Positions 23,803-32,549 of a DNA stretch of 64,000 bases are shown here, in pieces. Source of the DNA: JBFLXR01 sp040757065 (GTDB taxonomy: Bacteria; Pseudomonadota; Gammaproteobacteria; Burkholderiales; Gallionellaceae). Every line of letters starts with the position of its first letter. Positions within the stretch are counted from its first letter, which is position 1. Under the pieces are notes generated by a model, which was not told the DNA's origin, did no database searches, and worked only from the letters and a program-made list of their open reading frames with translations. The DNA is taken from the NCBI GenBank assembly GCA_040757065.1, contig JBFLXR010000007.1:59442-123441 (forward strand). Direction: 5' to 3'. Made by a program: the position numbers and the translations under genes.

Positions 23803-26800
23803 TTACCGTGTCTGTGCCGCTTCGTCCGGCATAGCCGGGGGAGAGATGCTGCCCTTGCGCCGCGCCAGCCGGTGTTCAACCAGCGAGTAAACCGCCGGGA
23901 CGACCACCAGCGTCAGCAAGGTCGAGGAAATCATACCGCCGATCACCGCAACCGCCAGCGGACCGTTGGTTTCCGCCCCTGCGCCCAGACCGAGCGAAGC
24001 GGGGAACAGCGCCAGAATAATCGTCGCCGAGGTCATCAGCACCGGACGCAGACGGATCGGACAGGCTTCGCGCAAAGCTTCGTCTATGGGCATACCTTCC
24101 GCACGACGCTGGTTGGTCAGGTCGATCAGCAAAATGGAGTTCTTCGCCACCAGCCCGATCAACAGCACCAAGCCGATCATGGAGTACATATTCAGCGTAT
24201 GGTTGAACAGCCACAACGACAGCACGCCGCCGATGATCGCCAGCGGTTGCGCCACCATCACGATCAGCGGCTGAATAAACGAGTTGAACTGACTGGCCAG
24301 CACCATGTACAGCAGAATCAGCGCCAGCGAGAAGGCAAACAGCATGTACTTGGCAGTCTTGCCGAATTCCTCCGCCTGACCGATCAGCTTCACCCGATAA
24401 CCGGCTGGCATCATGCCTGTGCCGATTTCTTTGACCTTGTTGGCCGCTTCGCCCAGCGGAATGGAAGGCGTGACATAAAACGTTGCGGCATATTGCAAGT
24501 CGTAGCGCCCGACCACGGCAGGCCCCAGCGTTTGCTCGAAGCTCGCCGCCGCATCCAGCCGCACCATACTATTGTCCCGCGCACGTAAAAACACACGGTC
24601 GAGATCCTCCGGCCGAACGAGATCGCCCTCTGCTGCTTTCAGGCGCACATCGTAACGCTCCCCGTCGCCCGGTTCGTCGCTATAGGCGGCAACATTCAAC
24701 CCGCCGGTCATCACAAACATCGCCTGCGCCACATCCTGCGCCGACAAACCAAGCGCAGCGGCATTGGCCCGGTTCAAGCGAATCGACAACTGGGGCAAAT
24801 CGAGCTGCAAATCGGTGTCCACCCGTCCGAGTTCGGGCACCTCTTTGCTCAGCCGTTGTTGCAACTGGTTTGCCAGCCGCGCCACTTCCGCCAGATTCGG
24901 CCCGGTCAGCACAAACTGCAAGGGTTCGCCGCGCGAACCGCCCACCATCGACACCGGAGCCGGAAACGCGCGTATGCCGGGAATTGCCCCCAACTCTTTC
25001 CGCAATTTGGCAATCAGCTCCTGTTGCGACACCTTCCGCGTATCGCGGGGCGTCATACGCACATAAGAAAACGCTTGATTGACCTGACCGGCCTGACCGA
25101 TACCGATACCGGAAAAATTGCTGGCCACTTCAGAGTGGCTAGCCAGAACTTTCTCTACCTCCGCCAGTTTGCCGCTGGTGTATTCGATGGAGGAACCGAG
25201 CGGCGCCTTGGTGAACACCATGAAACGCCCCTGATCGGCATCGGGTGAGAAAGCCTTGCCGACATTCGAAAAGAAATAACCGCTGGAGAGTACCGTAACG
25301 ACCGTGAACAGCACGACCTTCCAGCGATGTTGCAGCACCCAGCCGAGCATCCCGCGGTATATCTCGTCCATGCGGTGGAAAGCATGCTCCAGTTTGGTGT
25401 AGAACGCGCCGTGCTGTTTTTGCACTTTCAGGAAGCGCGAACACAGCATCGGAGTCAGCGTCAGCGAAACGAACAGCGACACCAGTACGCCGAAGGTCAC
25501 TACCACGGCGAACGATTTGAAGAACATGCCGATAATGCCGCTCATGAAAATCACCGGCGCAAAAATCGAGACCAGCGACAGCGTTGCCGCCAACACGGCG
25601 AACACCACTTCGCGGCTGCCGTTGATCGCCGCATTCACCGGATCGGGATCGATCTCTTCGCGGTGGCGGAAAATATTTTCCAGCACCACGATGGAATCGT
25701 CGACCACTACCCCGATCAGCAACAGCAAAGCCAGCATGGTCATCGAGTTGAGCGTATATCCGGCAAAGTAAATCACCGCAATCGCACCGAGCAGCGACAC
25801 CGGGATCGCCACCGAGATAATCAGTGTCGAGCGGAAACTGCGCAAGAACACCCAGACCACCAGCGCCGCCAGCAATGTCCCCAGAATCAGATGTTCTTTC
25901 AGCGCGTTAATCATTTCCTGAATGAAGGTCGCGTCGTTAGTCGCCACTTTCAGCGTCATGCCGGGCGGCAATGCAGGAATCACATCGGCTTCCAGACGGC
26001 GCTGCACCTCTTGCACAATCGCGACGGTATTGGCGTTGGAAACTTTCACGATACCGACCCCGATTGCGGGTTTGCCGTTGAAACGTGCCAGCTGCCGGTA
26101 ATCCGACAGGCCATCTTCTACTTCGGCCACTTCCTGCAGACGGATCGGCGCACCGTCGCGGTAAGCCACGATCAGACGCTTAATATCCTCCAGCTTATGA
26201 AACTCCAGATCCAGCTTGAGCAGCATTTCGCGGTTTTTGCTCACCAGAAAACCGCCCGGCATTTGCAAATGCTCACGGTTGAACGCCGCTACCAAATCTT
26301 GCGTAGTCAGGTTATAGGCCGCCAGATCGGCCGGTCGGATATTGATGCGGATTGTGCGGTCGCGCCGCCCGCCCAGACGGACTTCGCCGACGCCGTTAAT
26401 GGTTTCCAGCTTTTTCTTCAGTACATTCGCAGCGTATTGGTTCAGTTGCTGCTGGGTACGGTCGCCCTGTAGCGCCAGCCACATCACCGGGCTTGCGCCA
26501 GTATCCATTTTCGCCACCACCGGTGCATCGGCCCCGTCCGGCAAGCGGCGTAAGGTCTGGTTCACCTTGACCTGCACTTCGTTGAAAGCGATGTCGATAT
26601 TTTTTTCCAGACTGAAGGTGATACCGACCACCGAAATCCCCGGCGAAGAAGAGGATTGCACGTGCTCGATCCCCGGTACGCTGTTCACCGCCGACTCGAT
26701 GATATTGGTGACGCTCATATCCACGTTTTCCGGGTTTGCCCCCTTCATGGAGGTTGTCACCGTAATGACCGGAAACTCGACATAGGGATACTGGTCGACA

Positions 26801-26898
26801 CCCACGCGCTGATAGCTGATGACCCCCACCAGCATCAGCACAGCGCTGAGCATGAACGCAAATACGTGTCGCTTGATCGAAAGTTCTGGCAGATTCAT
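23803..26898 (-). CDS. RND efflux transporter, inner-membrane pump (HAE1/AcrB-like)
   Basis: A 1031-residue resistance-nodulation-division pump with 12 membrane segments and two large periplasmic loops. It uses the proton gradient to export drugs or other hydrophobic substances. TM1 begins ELSIKRHVFAFMLSAVLML. The proton-relay Asp pair is in GVVVDDSIVVLEN (TM4, near residue 400), and the matching Lys is in GLVAKNSILLIDL (TM10). ATLSLVSIFAPVIFM and LILLYMVLASQFNSF are also typical. The partner adaptor is 26 bases upstream. No TolC-type outer-membrane factor or local regulator is present. Substrate is unknown. Confidence 0.95.
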   Translation of the reverse strand: MNLPELSIKRHVFAFMLSAVLMLVGVISYQRVGVDQYPYVEFPVITVTTSMKGANPENVDMSVTNIIESAVNSVPGIEHVQSSSSPGISVVGITFSLEKNIDIAFNEVQVKVNQTLRRLPDGADAPVVAKMDTGASPVMWLALQGDRTQQQLNQYAANVLKKKLETINGVGEVRLGGRRDRTIRINIRPADLAAYNLTTQDLVAAFNREHLQMPGGFLVSKNREMLLKLDLEFHKLEDIKRLIVAYRDGAPIRLQEVAEVEDGLSDYRQLARFNGKPAIGVGIVKVSNANTVAIVQEVQRRLEADVIPALPPGMTLKVATNDATFIQEMINALKEHLILGTLLAALVVWVFLRSFRSTLIISVAIPVSLLGAIAVIYFAGYTLNSMTMLALLLLIGVVVDDSIVVLENIFRHREEIDPDPVNAAINGSREVVFAVLAATLSLVSIFAPVIFMSGIIGMFFKSFAVVVTFGVLVSLFVSLTLTPMLCSRFLKVQKQHGAFYTKLEHAFHRMDEIYRGMLGWVLQHRWKVVLFTVVTVLSSGYFFSNVGKAFSPDADQGRFMVFTKAPLGSSIEYTSGKLAEVEKVLASHSEVASNFSGIGIGQAGQVNQAFSYVRMTPRDTRKVSQQELIAKLRKELGAIPGIRAFPAPVSMVGGSRGEPLQFVLTGPNLAEVARLANQLQQRLSKEVPELGRVDTDLQLDLPQLSIRLNRANAAALGLSAQDVAQAMFVMTGGLNVAAYSDEPGDGERYDVRLKAAEGDLVRPEDLDRVFLRARDNSMVRLDAAASFEQTLGPAVVGRYDLQYAATFYVTPSIPLGEAANKVKEIGTGMMPAGYRVKLIGQAEEFGKTAKYMLFAFSLALILLYMVLASQFNSFIQPLIVMVAQPLAIIGGVLSLWLFNHTLNMYSMIGLVLLIGLVAKNSILLIDLTNQRRAEGMPIDEALREACPIRLRPVLMTSATIILALFPASLGLGAGAETNGPLAVAVIGGMISSTLLTLVVVPAVYSLVEHRLARRKGSISPPAMPDEAAQTR

Positions 26899-26924
26899 GG
26901 TGCGTTTCCCGAACGGTCGGTGCG

Positions 26925-28055
26925 TTACTTAGCAGCAGGAGCCGAAGCCGCCTGCGCTGCGGAAACCGCTTGCGGCGCAGAGGCCGGCGCAGCCGGTTTA
27001 GAGGGAACAAGCACCTGTGCCTGATCGGTCAGGAAGCCCGCTCCGTCCACTGCCACCGTCTCTCCTGCCGTCAGCCCGCTCAGAATTTCGACCCGGTTAT
27101 CGCGGTGTCCGCCGGTTTCGACCACGTTTTGTACCGCTTTGCCGTTTTTCACGGCATAAACCACCTTGCCTGCCGGACGCAGCACAACCGCTTGCTCGGG
27201 CACCGTCAGCGCATCGGCATGCGAACCCAACACCACGGCGCCAGTGACGGTACCGCCCGGTTTCCAGTCGCCAGGATTATCGAAGGTCATAAACACGTCG
27301 AACGAACGGTTCATGCTGCCGGCCATCGGACGGATTTCCTCCACCTTGCCATCCAGCGTCTGTCCGGTTTGATTAGTCAAATGCAGCGTCATTCCGCGCC
27401 GGATGCGCCCTGCCATGCTCTCGGGAAACGGCAACCGGGCGCGCATCTTTTTCAGCGAAACCACCTGAAATGCCGCATCGCCCACTTTCAGGAATTGCCC
27501 GCGCGCCGCAATCAGTTTCTCCACCCGCCCGTCCACCGGAGACACGATGGCGGATTTACCGACATTGTGTTCCGCCAGCCCCAGTTGCGCACGCGAGGCA
27601 TTCAACTGCTCCTGTGAAGCGGTATGCTGAGTAGTCGCTTCATCCAGCGCGGCCTGCGATATAAAATTCTTTTCGCGCAACTGCTTCAGGCGCTCCAGAT
27701 TGCGGGTCTGGTTGGCAAACTGTGCCTCTGCACGACGCGCATCGGCCTGCGCAGCCTGTCGCGCCAGCGAGACATCCTGCCCGTCCAGCAAAGCCAGCAC
27801 CTGCCCGGCCTTGACCTCGCTGCCCGGCTGCACGCGAATTTCCAGCACCTTCCCCGCCACCTCGGCAGCCACGATCGGGTCGGCCTGACTTTCCAGTACA
27901 CCGACCGATTCTTCGACGATTTCCATCGTGCGCGCTTCGACTTGCGCCACCGAAATCGGCGTGCCAGTCGGACCGCTCTTCTGCTCTTCCGTTTTCTTGC
28001 CGCAACCGAGCAACACGCCCGCCAGCAAGGCCAGCATCAAATAATTTTTAGTCAT
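26925..28055 (-). CDS. RND efflux periplasmic adaptor (membrane fusion protein), lipoprotein
   Basis: 376 residues. The signal peptide ends in a lipobox (LALLAGVLLGC), so the protein is lipid-anchored on the periplasmic side. The biotinyl-lipoyl half motifs (VAAEVAGKVLEIRVQPGSEVKAGQ and AIVSPVDGRVEKL) flank a coiled-coil hairpin (RRAEAQFANQTRNLERLKQLRE). Beta-barrel and membrane-proximal domains follow. The tail is Ala-rich (SAPQAVSAAQAASAPAAK). I prefer the ATG at 28055, with GAGAG 5 bases before it, to a GTG two codons upstream. It links the pump to an outer-membrane channel encoded elsewhere. Confidence 0.94.
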   Translation of the reverse strand: MTKNYLMLALLAGVLLGCGKKTEEQKSGPTGTPISVAQVEARTMEIVEESVGVLESQADPIVAAEVAGKVLEIRVQPGSEVKAGQVLALLDGQDVSLARQAAQADARRAEAQFANQTRNLERLKQLREKNFISQAALDEATTQHTASQEQLNASRAQLGLAEHNVGKSAIVSPVDGRVEKLIAARGQFLKVGDAAFQVVSLKKMRARLPFPESMAGRIRRGMTLHLTNQTGQTLDGKVEEIRPMAGSMNRSFDVFMTFDNPGDWKPGGTVTGAVVLGSHADALTVPEQAVVLRPAGKVVYAVKNGKAVQNVVETGGHRDNRVEILSGLTAGETVAVDGAGFLTDQAQVLVPSKPAAPASAPQAVSAAQAASAPAAK

Positions 28056-28082
28056 ACGCACTCTCGCAAACTTTCAACAGCG

Positions 28083-28111
28083 AAAAAGGCTAGCGGGACT
28101 TAGAGTCCCGC
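28083..28111 (-). terminator. terminator-like hairpin upstream of the RND operon
   Basis: Read on the minus strand, GCGGGACT-CTA-AGTCCCGC is an 8-bp perfect stem with a 3-base loop, followed by TAGCCTTTTT. It may end the lysA transcript. It also lies between a predicted promoter and the adaptor start, only about 28 bases from the ATG, so it could act as an attenuator or operator. Confidence 0.6.
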
Positions 28112-28122
28112 ACTAATTTGAC

Positions 28123-28152
28123 AGAATAGACGATTCCGCCCCCAGCCATCAA
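28123..28152 (-). promoter_or_regulatory. candidate promoter of the RND efflux operon
   Basis: TTGATG (28152-28147) and TATTCT (28128-28123) on the minus strand are 18 bases apart. Transcription would start near 28116, directly before the hairpin at 28111-28093. Confidence 0.4.
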
Positions 28153-28179
28153 CCCTATGCCACAGAGGGATTCTCGGCC

Positions 28180-29427
28180 TCAACTCAAGGCGTGTTCGTA
28201 TGAGAACAGCTGGCGCACCGTTTCGCGTTCGCGCACCACATGCGCTTCGCCGCCGGTCACCATTATTTCCGCCGCACGCGGGCGAGTATTGTAATTGGAG
28301 CTCATGCTCATCCCGTACGCACCGGCAGACATCACAGCCAGCAAGTCGCCTTGCTCGATTGCCAGTTCGCGGTCGTGCGCCAAAAAGTCGCCGGTTTCGC
28401 AGACTGGGCCAACCACCTCATAAGATTGCGCCGGAATCGCGCGGCGCAGTACCGGCTGCACAGCGTGATAAGCATCGTACAAGGCCGGACGCATCAGATC
28501 GTTCATCGCCGCATCGACAATAGCGAAATTCTTGGTTTCGCCGTGCTTGAGATATTCCACCTGGGTCAGCAGCACCCCGGCATTGCCGACCAGTGCGCGC
28601 CCCGGCTCGACGATCAGACGTTCGCTGCGGCCTTGCAGCGCGCCTATCAGCGCATTCGCGTATTCCGCCACCGAAGGCGGTGTTTCGTCTTGATAACGGA
28701 TACCCAACCCGCCGCCCAGATCGATGTGTTCCAACGTGATGCCATCCGCCTTCAACTCATCCACCAGCGCCAAAACCTTCTCCGCCGCCGCCACGAACGG
28801 GCTGGCCTCGGTCAGTTGCGAGCCGATGTGGCAATCGATACCGACGATGCGGATATTCGCCATTTGACTGGCTTTGCGGTACAGCGCGCGCGCCTGACTG
28901 TAGGCCACGCCGAACTTGTTTTTCTTCAAGCCCGTGGAAATATACGGATGGGTTTTTGCATCCACATCGGGATTGACGCGCAAGCTTATCGGTGCGACAC
29001 GACGCATACTGCGCGCCACTTCGTCCAACCGTTCCAGCTCGGCTTCCGATTCGACGTTAAAACACAGAATTTCCGCATCCAGCGCCATGCGCATTTCCGC
29101 CACCGTTTTGCCGACACCGGAAAACACCACCCGACTGGTACCGCCGCCGGCCGCCATCACGCGCTGCAACTCACCACCGGACACAATATCGAAACCCGCG
29201 CCCATACGCGCGAACATACTCAGAATCGCCAAACTGGGATTCGCTTTGACCGCATAGCAAATCAGGCTCGGGCGCGCCTTAAATGCCTCGGCGAATTCGC
29301 GGAAACGCGACTCCAGTGCGGTATGCGAATAGACATAAGTCGGCGTGCCGAAACGCTGTGCAATTTCGGCTAACGGCACATCTTCCGCATACAAATCATC
29401 GCCGCGATACTGAAAATAAGGGTTCAT
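28180..29427 (-). CDS. lysA: diaminopimelate decarboxylase
   Basis: 415 residues, fold-type III PLP enzyme that makes lysine from meso-diaminopimelate. The PLP lysine is in LICYAVKANPSLAIL. Other motifs are FGVAYSQA, DCHIGSQLTEASPF, DLGGGLGIRY (phosphate loop), VEPGRALVGNAG, and VCETGDFLAHDREL with the active-site Cys. MSAGAYGMSMSSNYNTRPR is at the C-terminus. It is 25 bases downstream of lptM, the usual lptM-lysA arrangement. Confidence 0.97.
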   Translation of the reverse strand: MNPYFQYRGDDLYAEDVPLAEIAQRFGTPTYVYSHTALESRFREFAEAFKARPSLICYAVKANPSLAILSMFARMGAGFDIVSGGELQRVMAAGGGTSRVVFSGVGKTVAEMRMALDAEILCFNVESEAELERLDEVARSMRRVAPISLRVNPDVDAKTHPYISTGLKKNKFGVAYSQARALYRKASQMANIRIVGIDCHIGSQLTEASPFVAAAEKVLALVDELKADGITLEHIDLGGGLGIRYQDETPPSVAEYANALIGALQGRSERLIVEPGRALVGNAGVLLTQVEYLKHGETKNFAIVDAAMNDLMRPALYDAYHAVQPVLRRAIPAQSYEVVGPVCETGDFLAHDRELAIEQGDLLAVMSAGAYGMSMSSNYNTRPRAAEIMVTGGEAHVVRERETVRQLFSYEHALS

Positions 29428-29452
29428 GCTCGACTTTCCCGGATATCCGAAC

Positions 29453-29575
29453 TTAAGGTTGCTGTTGCGCGTTCGCAGGCGGCTGTTTCGCCGCAGGCGG
29501 CAGAGTCAGCGGCCCTTTATGGCCGCAGCCTTGCATCCACAGTGCAAAAGCCAAGATAATGCCCGCCTTGCGCAT
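29453..29575 (-). CDS. lptM: LPS translocon maturation chaperone LptM (YifL-like lipoprotein)
   Basis: A 40-residue lipoprotein that is easily missed. The signal peptide MRKAGIILAFALWMQGC ends at the lipidated Cys17. It is followed by GHKGPLTLPP, the conserved CG-KGPL-LP motif of LptM, and a Pro/Gln tail. LptM promotes oxidative maturation of the LptD/LptE translocon in the outer membrane. GGAGG lies 5 bases before the ATG. The position upstream of lysA and divergent from cyaY is the conserved context of this gene. Confidence 0.92.
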   Translation of the reverse strand: MRKAGIILAFALWMQGCGHKGPLTLPPAAKQPPANAQQQP

Positions 29576-29623
29576 CTCGCCTCCGAAATTTGAACGAGGC
29601 GGCATTATAAGGGGACAGCAGAC

Positions 29624-29935
29624 ATGACCGAAAGCGAATTCACACAAATGGCCGACGCGGTATTCGACCGCATCGAACAGGCCATCGATGCCAGCGGCGC
29701 GGATATCGATTGCAATCTGAACGGCGCCGTACTGGAGCTGGAATGCGACAACGGTGCAAAAATCATCGTTAACCGCCACACGCCGTCGCAGGAAATCTGG
29801 CTGGCCGCCGCTTCGGGCGGATTTCACTACAGCCTGCAAGACGATGTCTGGCGCAGCCGGCGCGATCAAAGCGAACTATACGAAAAACTGAGCGAGCTGA
29901 TCCGCCTTTCCTGCGGCGAACAAGTCGGATTCTGA
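29624..29935 (+). CDS. cyaY: frataxin-like iron-binding protein CyaY
   Basis: 103 residues, the usual size of bacterial frataxin. The acidic first helix (TESEFTQMADAVFDRIEQAI) and the strands CNLNGAVLELECDNG, IIVNRHTPSQEIWLAA and GGFHYSLQDDVW are characteristic. CyaY binds iron and tunes iron-sulfur cluster assembly on IscS/IscU in the cytoplasm. AAGGGGA precedes the start. The gene is divergent from lptM-lysA over a 48-base gap. Confidence 0.96.
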   Translation: MTESEFTQMADAVFDRIEQAIDASGADIDCNLNGAVLELECDNGAKIIVNRHTPSQEIWLAAASGGFHYSLQDDVWRSRRDQSELYEKLSELIRLSCGEQVGF

Positions 29936-29960
29936 TTCGCACTCAATCCGCATAAAATAC

Positions 29961-29990
29961 TTGACAAGTTAACTCGGAAAAGCGCCAAAT
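29961..29990 (+). promoter_or_regulatory. candidate promoter of the MASE1-GGDEF gene
   Basis: A perfect TTGACA (29961-29966) is followed after 18 bases by CCAAAT (29985-29990), a weak -10. A strong GGGGGGAG ribosome-binding site lies 5 bases before the ATG at 30026. Confidence 0.35.
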
Positions 29991-30025
29991 AGGCTCGGGA
30001 CATTGCTCCAAAAGGGGGGAGTAAA

Positions 30026-31807
30026 ATGTCGGATAGCCAAACAGGGTCGACCGGCCGCATCCTCGGCATACTCGCCGTAGCGGTGGTTTATGCCGCCAGC
30101 GCCTACCTGTCGCAACGACTCGCCGTCGAACCCGGGGGGCTCTTGCCGGTCTGGCTGCCCTACGGCCTCTCCGCACTCGCACTCTCCCGTTACGGCATCC
30201 GGCTCTGGCCGGGCGTACTGCTGGGCGCTTTAGCCCCCGCTCTGCTTCTCGGACAGAGCATCGCCACTGCGCTGGCGGATGCGCTGCCGGATACCGCTTC
30301 AATCGTGCTGAGCGCATACTTGCTGCACCGGATCAACCTGAAGGCGAATCTGCCCACCCTGCAAAACTATTACCTGACGGTCGCCGCACTCGCCGCTGTC
30401 AGCCTGCTGTTTGACTCGGCACTCTCCCCGACCGTTCCGGCATGGCTTGGCATTGCGCTGCCCCTGCGCGACAGTGTCTGGCTGAACAGTCTGTGTACGG
30501 CACTGTTGCTGCTCCCTGTTACGCTTTTCATCGACGACCCGCGCGGCTGGCTGCCGCGCCAGCGATGGGCCGAGGCCGGGCTGCTGATCCTCGCCACGCT
30601 CATAGCCGGCGCAATCGTACTCGGCGGCTGGACGATTTGGGGACATTCGGTCTACATGCGGGGATTTCTGCTGTTCCCGCTGGTATTGTGGGGCGCGTTG
30701 CGCTTCGGTCGCCATGCCGTCGCCATTCAACTCCTCGTACTATTCGGGCTAACCTTGTGGGGACTGTTTCACGGGCAAGGCTATTTCGGCTCCACCGTCA
30801 CGACCGAGAACCTGAACATCGTCTGGCTCTACCACATCGTTCTGAACATGACCGGCATGACGCTGGCGATCGCCATCAAACAGCGCGCCCGGCTGAAAAA
30901 CCAGCTGCGCGTGGCCGCACAGGCCTTCACGCACAACCGCGAAGGCATCATGATTACCGACACGCAAAACAAAATCGTACATACCAATCCCGCCTTTAGC
31001 CGCATCACCGGCTATACGCTGGAAGAGTCGAAGGGGCGCGATCCGAAATTTCTTTCGTCCGGCGCAAACGACCTGGAATTCTACCGCGCCATGTGGGACA
31101 AACTGTGCGACTGCGGGCAATGGGAAGGCGAAATCTGGGATCGCCGTAAGAACGGGCAGATTTTCCCGAAATGGCTATCGATCTCCGTCGTCAAAAACCA
31201 GAACGGCGAAATACTGAATTACATCGATCAATTTTCCGACATCAGCGACCGCAAAACGCAGGAAGAGAAAATGGCGCACATGGCGCATTTCGATCCGCTG
31301 ACCGATCTGCCCAATCGCGCGCTGTTCTCGGACCGGCTTGCGCAAGCCATTGCGCCTGCACGGCGCGAATCGCGCAATTTGGCGGTACTGTTCATCGATC
31401 TCGATAACTTCAAGCCGATCAACGACACCTACGGTCACGACGTCGGCGATTTATTGCTGAAAGAAGCCGCCCGGCGCATGCAGGAATGCGTACACCGCGA
31501 ATCGGACACCATCGCCCGCCTCGGCGGCGACGAATTCGTGGCCTTATTGCCGAGCGGCAAGCACCGCGAAGATGCCGAACTGATTGCACAGCGCTTGCTG
31601 GAAACGCTCGGCACCCCCTTCATACTGGCCGGTCAAACCCTGCAAATTTCCTGCAGCATCGGCATCGCCCTCTACCCGCAAGACGGTCAGGACGGACATA
31701 CGCTGATGCAACATGCCGACCACGCCATGTACCGCGCCAAACGCAGCGGTCGCAACAATTACCGCCTCTACGCGGATGGCGACTTCCCCAACGATTACTC
31801 GATCTGA
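30026..31807 (+). CDS. membrane diguanylate cyclase, MASE1-PAS-GGDEF
   Basis: 593 residues. About eight to nine membrane segments at residues 10-285 match the MASE1 sensory domain (LLPVWLPYGLSALAL, WPGVLLGALAPALLL). A PAS domain follows at about 295-415 (AFTHNREGIMITDTQNKIV, HTNPAFSRITGYTLEES). The GGDEF domain starts at DPLTDLPNRALFSDRL and has an intact ARLGGDEFVALL near residue 500. The inhibitory I-site is present as RESD, five residues before GGDEF. It should make cyclic-di-GMP and be product-inhibited. No EAL domain is present. The PAS-GGDEF module closely resembles the second PAS-GGDEF module of the protein at 40036. Confidence 0.93.
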   Translation: MSDSQTGSTGRILGILAVAVVYAASAYLSQRLAVEPGGLLPVWLPYGLSALALSRYGIRLWPGVLLGALAPALLLGQSIATALADALPDTASIVLSAYLLHRINLKANLPTLQNYYLTVAALAAVSLLFDSALSPTVPAWLGIALPLRDSVWLNSLCTALLLLPVTLFIDDPRGWLPRQRWAEAGLLILATLIAGAIVLGGWTIWGHSVYMRGFLLFPLVLWGALRFGRHAVAIQLLVLFGLTLWGLFHGQGYFGSTVTTENLNIVWLYHIVLNMTGMTLAIAIKQRARLKNQLRVAAQAFTHNREGIMITDTQNKIVHTNPAFSRITGYTLEESKGRDPKFLSSGANDLEFYRAMWDKLCDCGQWEGEIWDRRKNGQIFPKWLSISVVKNQNGEILNYIDQFSDISDRKTQEEKMAHMAHFDPLTDLPNRALFSDRLAQAIAPARRESRNLAVLFIDLDNFKPINDTYGHDVGDLLLKEAARRMQECVHRESDTIARLGGDEFVALLPSGKHREDAELIAQRLLETLGTPFILAGQTLQISCSIGIALYPQDGQDGHTLMQHADHAMYRAKRSGRNNYRLYADGDFPNDYSI

Positions 31808-31808
31808 A

Positions 31809-32549
31809 TCAGTCGTGCAGCGCGTAGCGCTTCAATTCGGCACGCAAGCTGCGCCACTCCGGCAGCACGGCTTCCACTTCCCGCCAGAATGCCGCCGAGT
31901 GGTTCATTTCCCGCAGATGCGCCAACTCATGCACCACCACATAATCGAGCAAGCGCGGCGGCAACTGCACCAGACGCCAATTCAGGCGCACGATGCCGCG
32001 CGCCGAACAACTGCCCCACTGGGTACGCGCCGAGGACAGCTTCAGCATTTTCGGCTGCACGCGCATATGCACTGCAAAGTGCGCTAACCGTTCGGCGAAC
32101 ACCGGCTCTGCCTGCCGCATACACCACTGCTGCACCTGATGGGCGATCATGTCCGGCGGAGCATCGTCCGCCAGCGTCAATACCAACTCGCTGCCGATGC
32201 GCTGCGGCGGGGCGGCAAACAAACCGGGACGGATGCGCAGCGTTAACAGCTCCCCGCGGAACGGCACGGTTTCACCGTCCGCCCAGTTGCGTACCGGGCG
32301 CTGACGCGCCTGCCACTGATCCAGCTTTTCGATGACCCAGCCCGCCTTGTCCTGCAACACGCTATGCAGCCATTTTTCGGAAGCGCGCTGCGGCATGCTG
32401 ACGGTCAGGCCGCGGTCATTGATACGCAGGCCGATACTGCGCCGCCGCGCACTGCGTTTCAGCGTATAGGGAATGATACGGCCGTCGAACTCGATAGCGC
32501 GCTGCTCGACGGCGGGCGGCTGAATCAGGCGGCGCAGGCGTTTCAACAT
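31809..32549 (-). CDS. YgjP-like zinc metallopeptidase (M48-related, DUF45)
   Basis: 246 residues. The zinc-binding helix is VVVHELAHLREMNHSAAFW (HExxH plus the downstream NHS-FW) near the C-terminus. SARTQWGSCSARGIVRLNWRLV precedes it, as in the YgjP/DUF45 family. The N-terminal part starts RRSIGLRINDRGLTVSMP. No signal peptide is present. Physiological substrates of this family are mostly unknown. The ATG at 32549 overlaps the plsC stop (TGATG). The frame is open upstream into plsC, but that start is unlikely. Its stop lies one base from the end of the convergent GGDEF gene. Confidence 0.9.
   Translation of the reverse strand: MLKRLRRLIQPPAVEQRAIEFDGRIIPYTLKRSARRRSIGLRINDRGLTVSMPQRASEKWLHSVLQDKAGWVIEKLDQWQARQRPVRNWADGETVPFRGELLTLRIRPGLFAAPPQRIGSELVLTLADDAPPDMIAHQVQQWCMRQAEPVFAERLAHFAVHMRVQPKMLKLSSARTQWGSCSARGIVRLNWRLVQLPPRLLDYVVVHELAHLREMNHSAAFWREVEAVLPEWRSLRAELKRYALHD

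Noticed and set aside
25327..26472. 381-codon plus-strand frame opposite the RND pump
   Set aside because: His/Gln/Arg-rich antisense frame of an intact pump gene.
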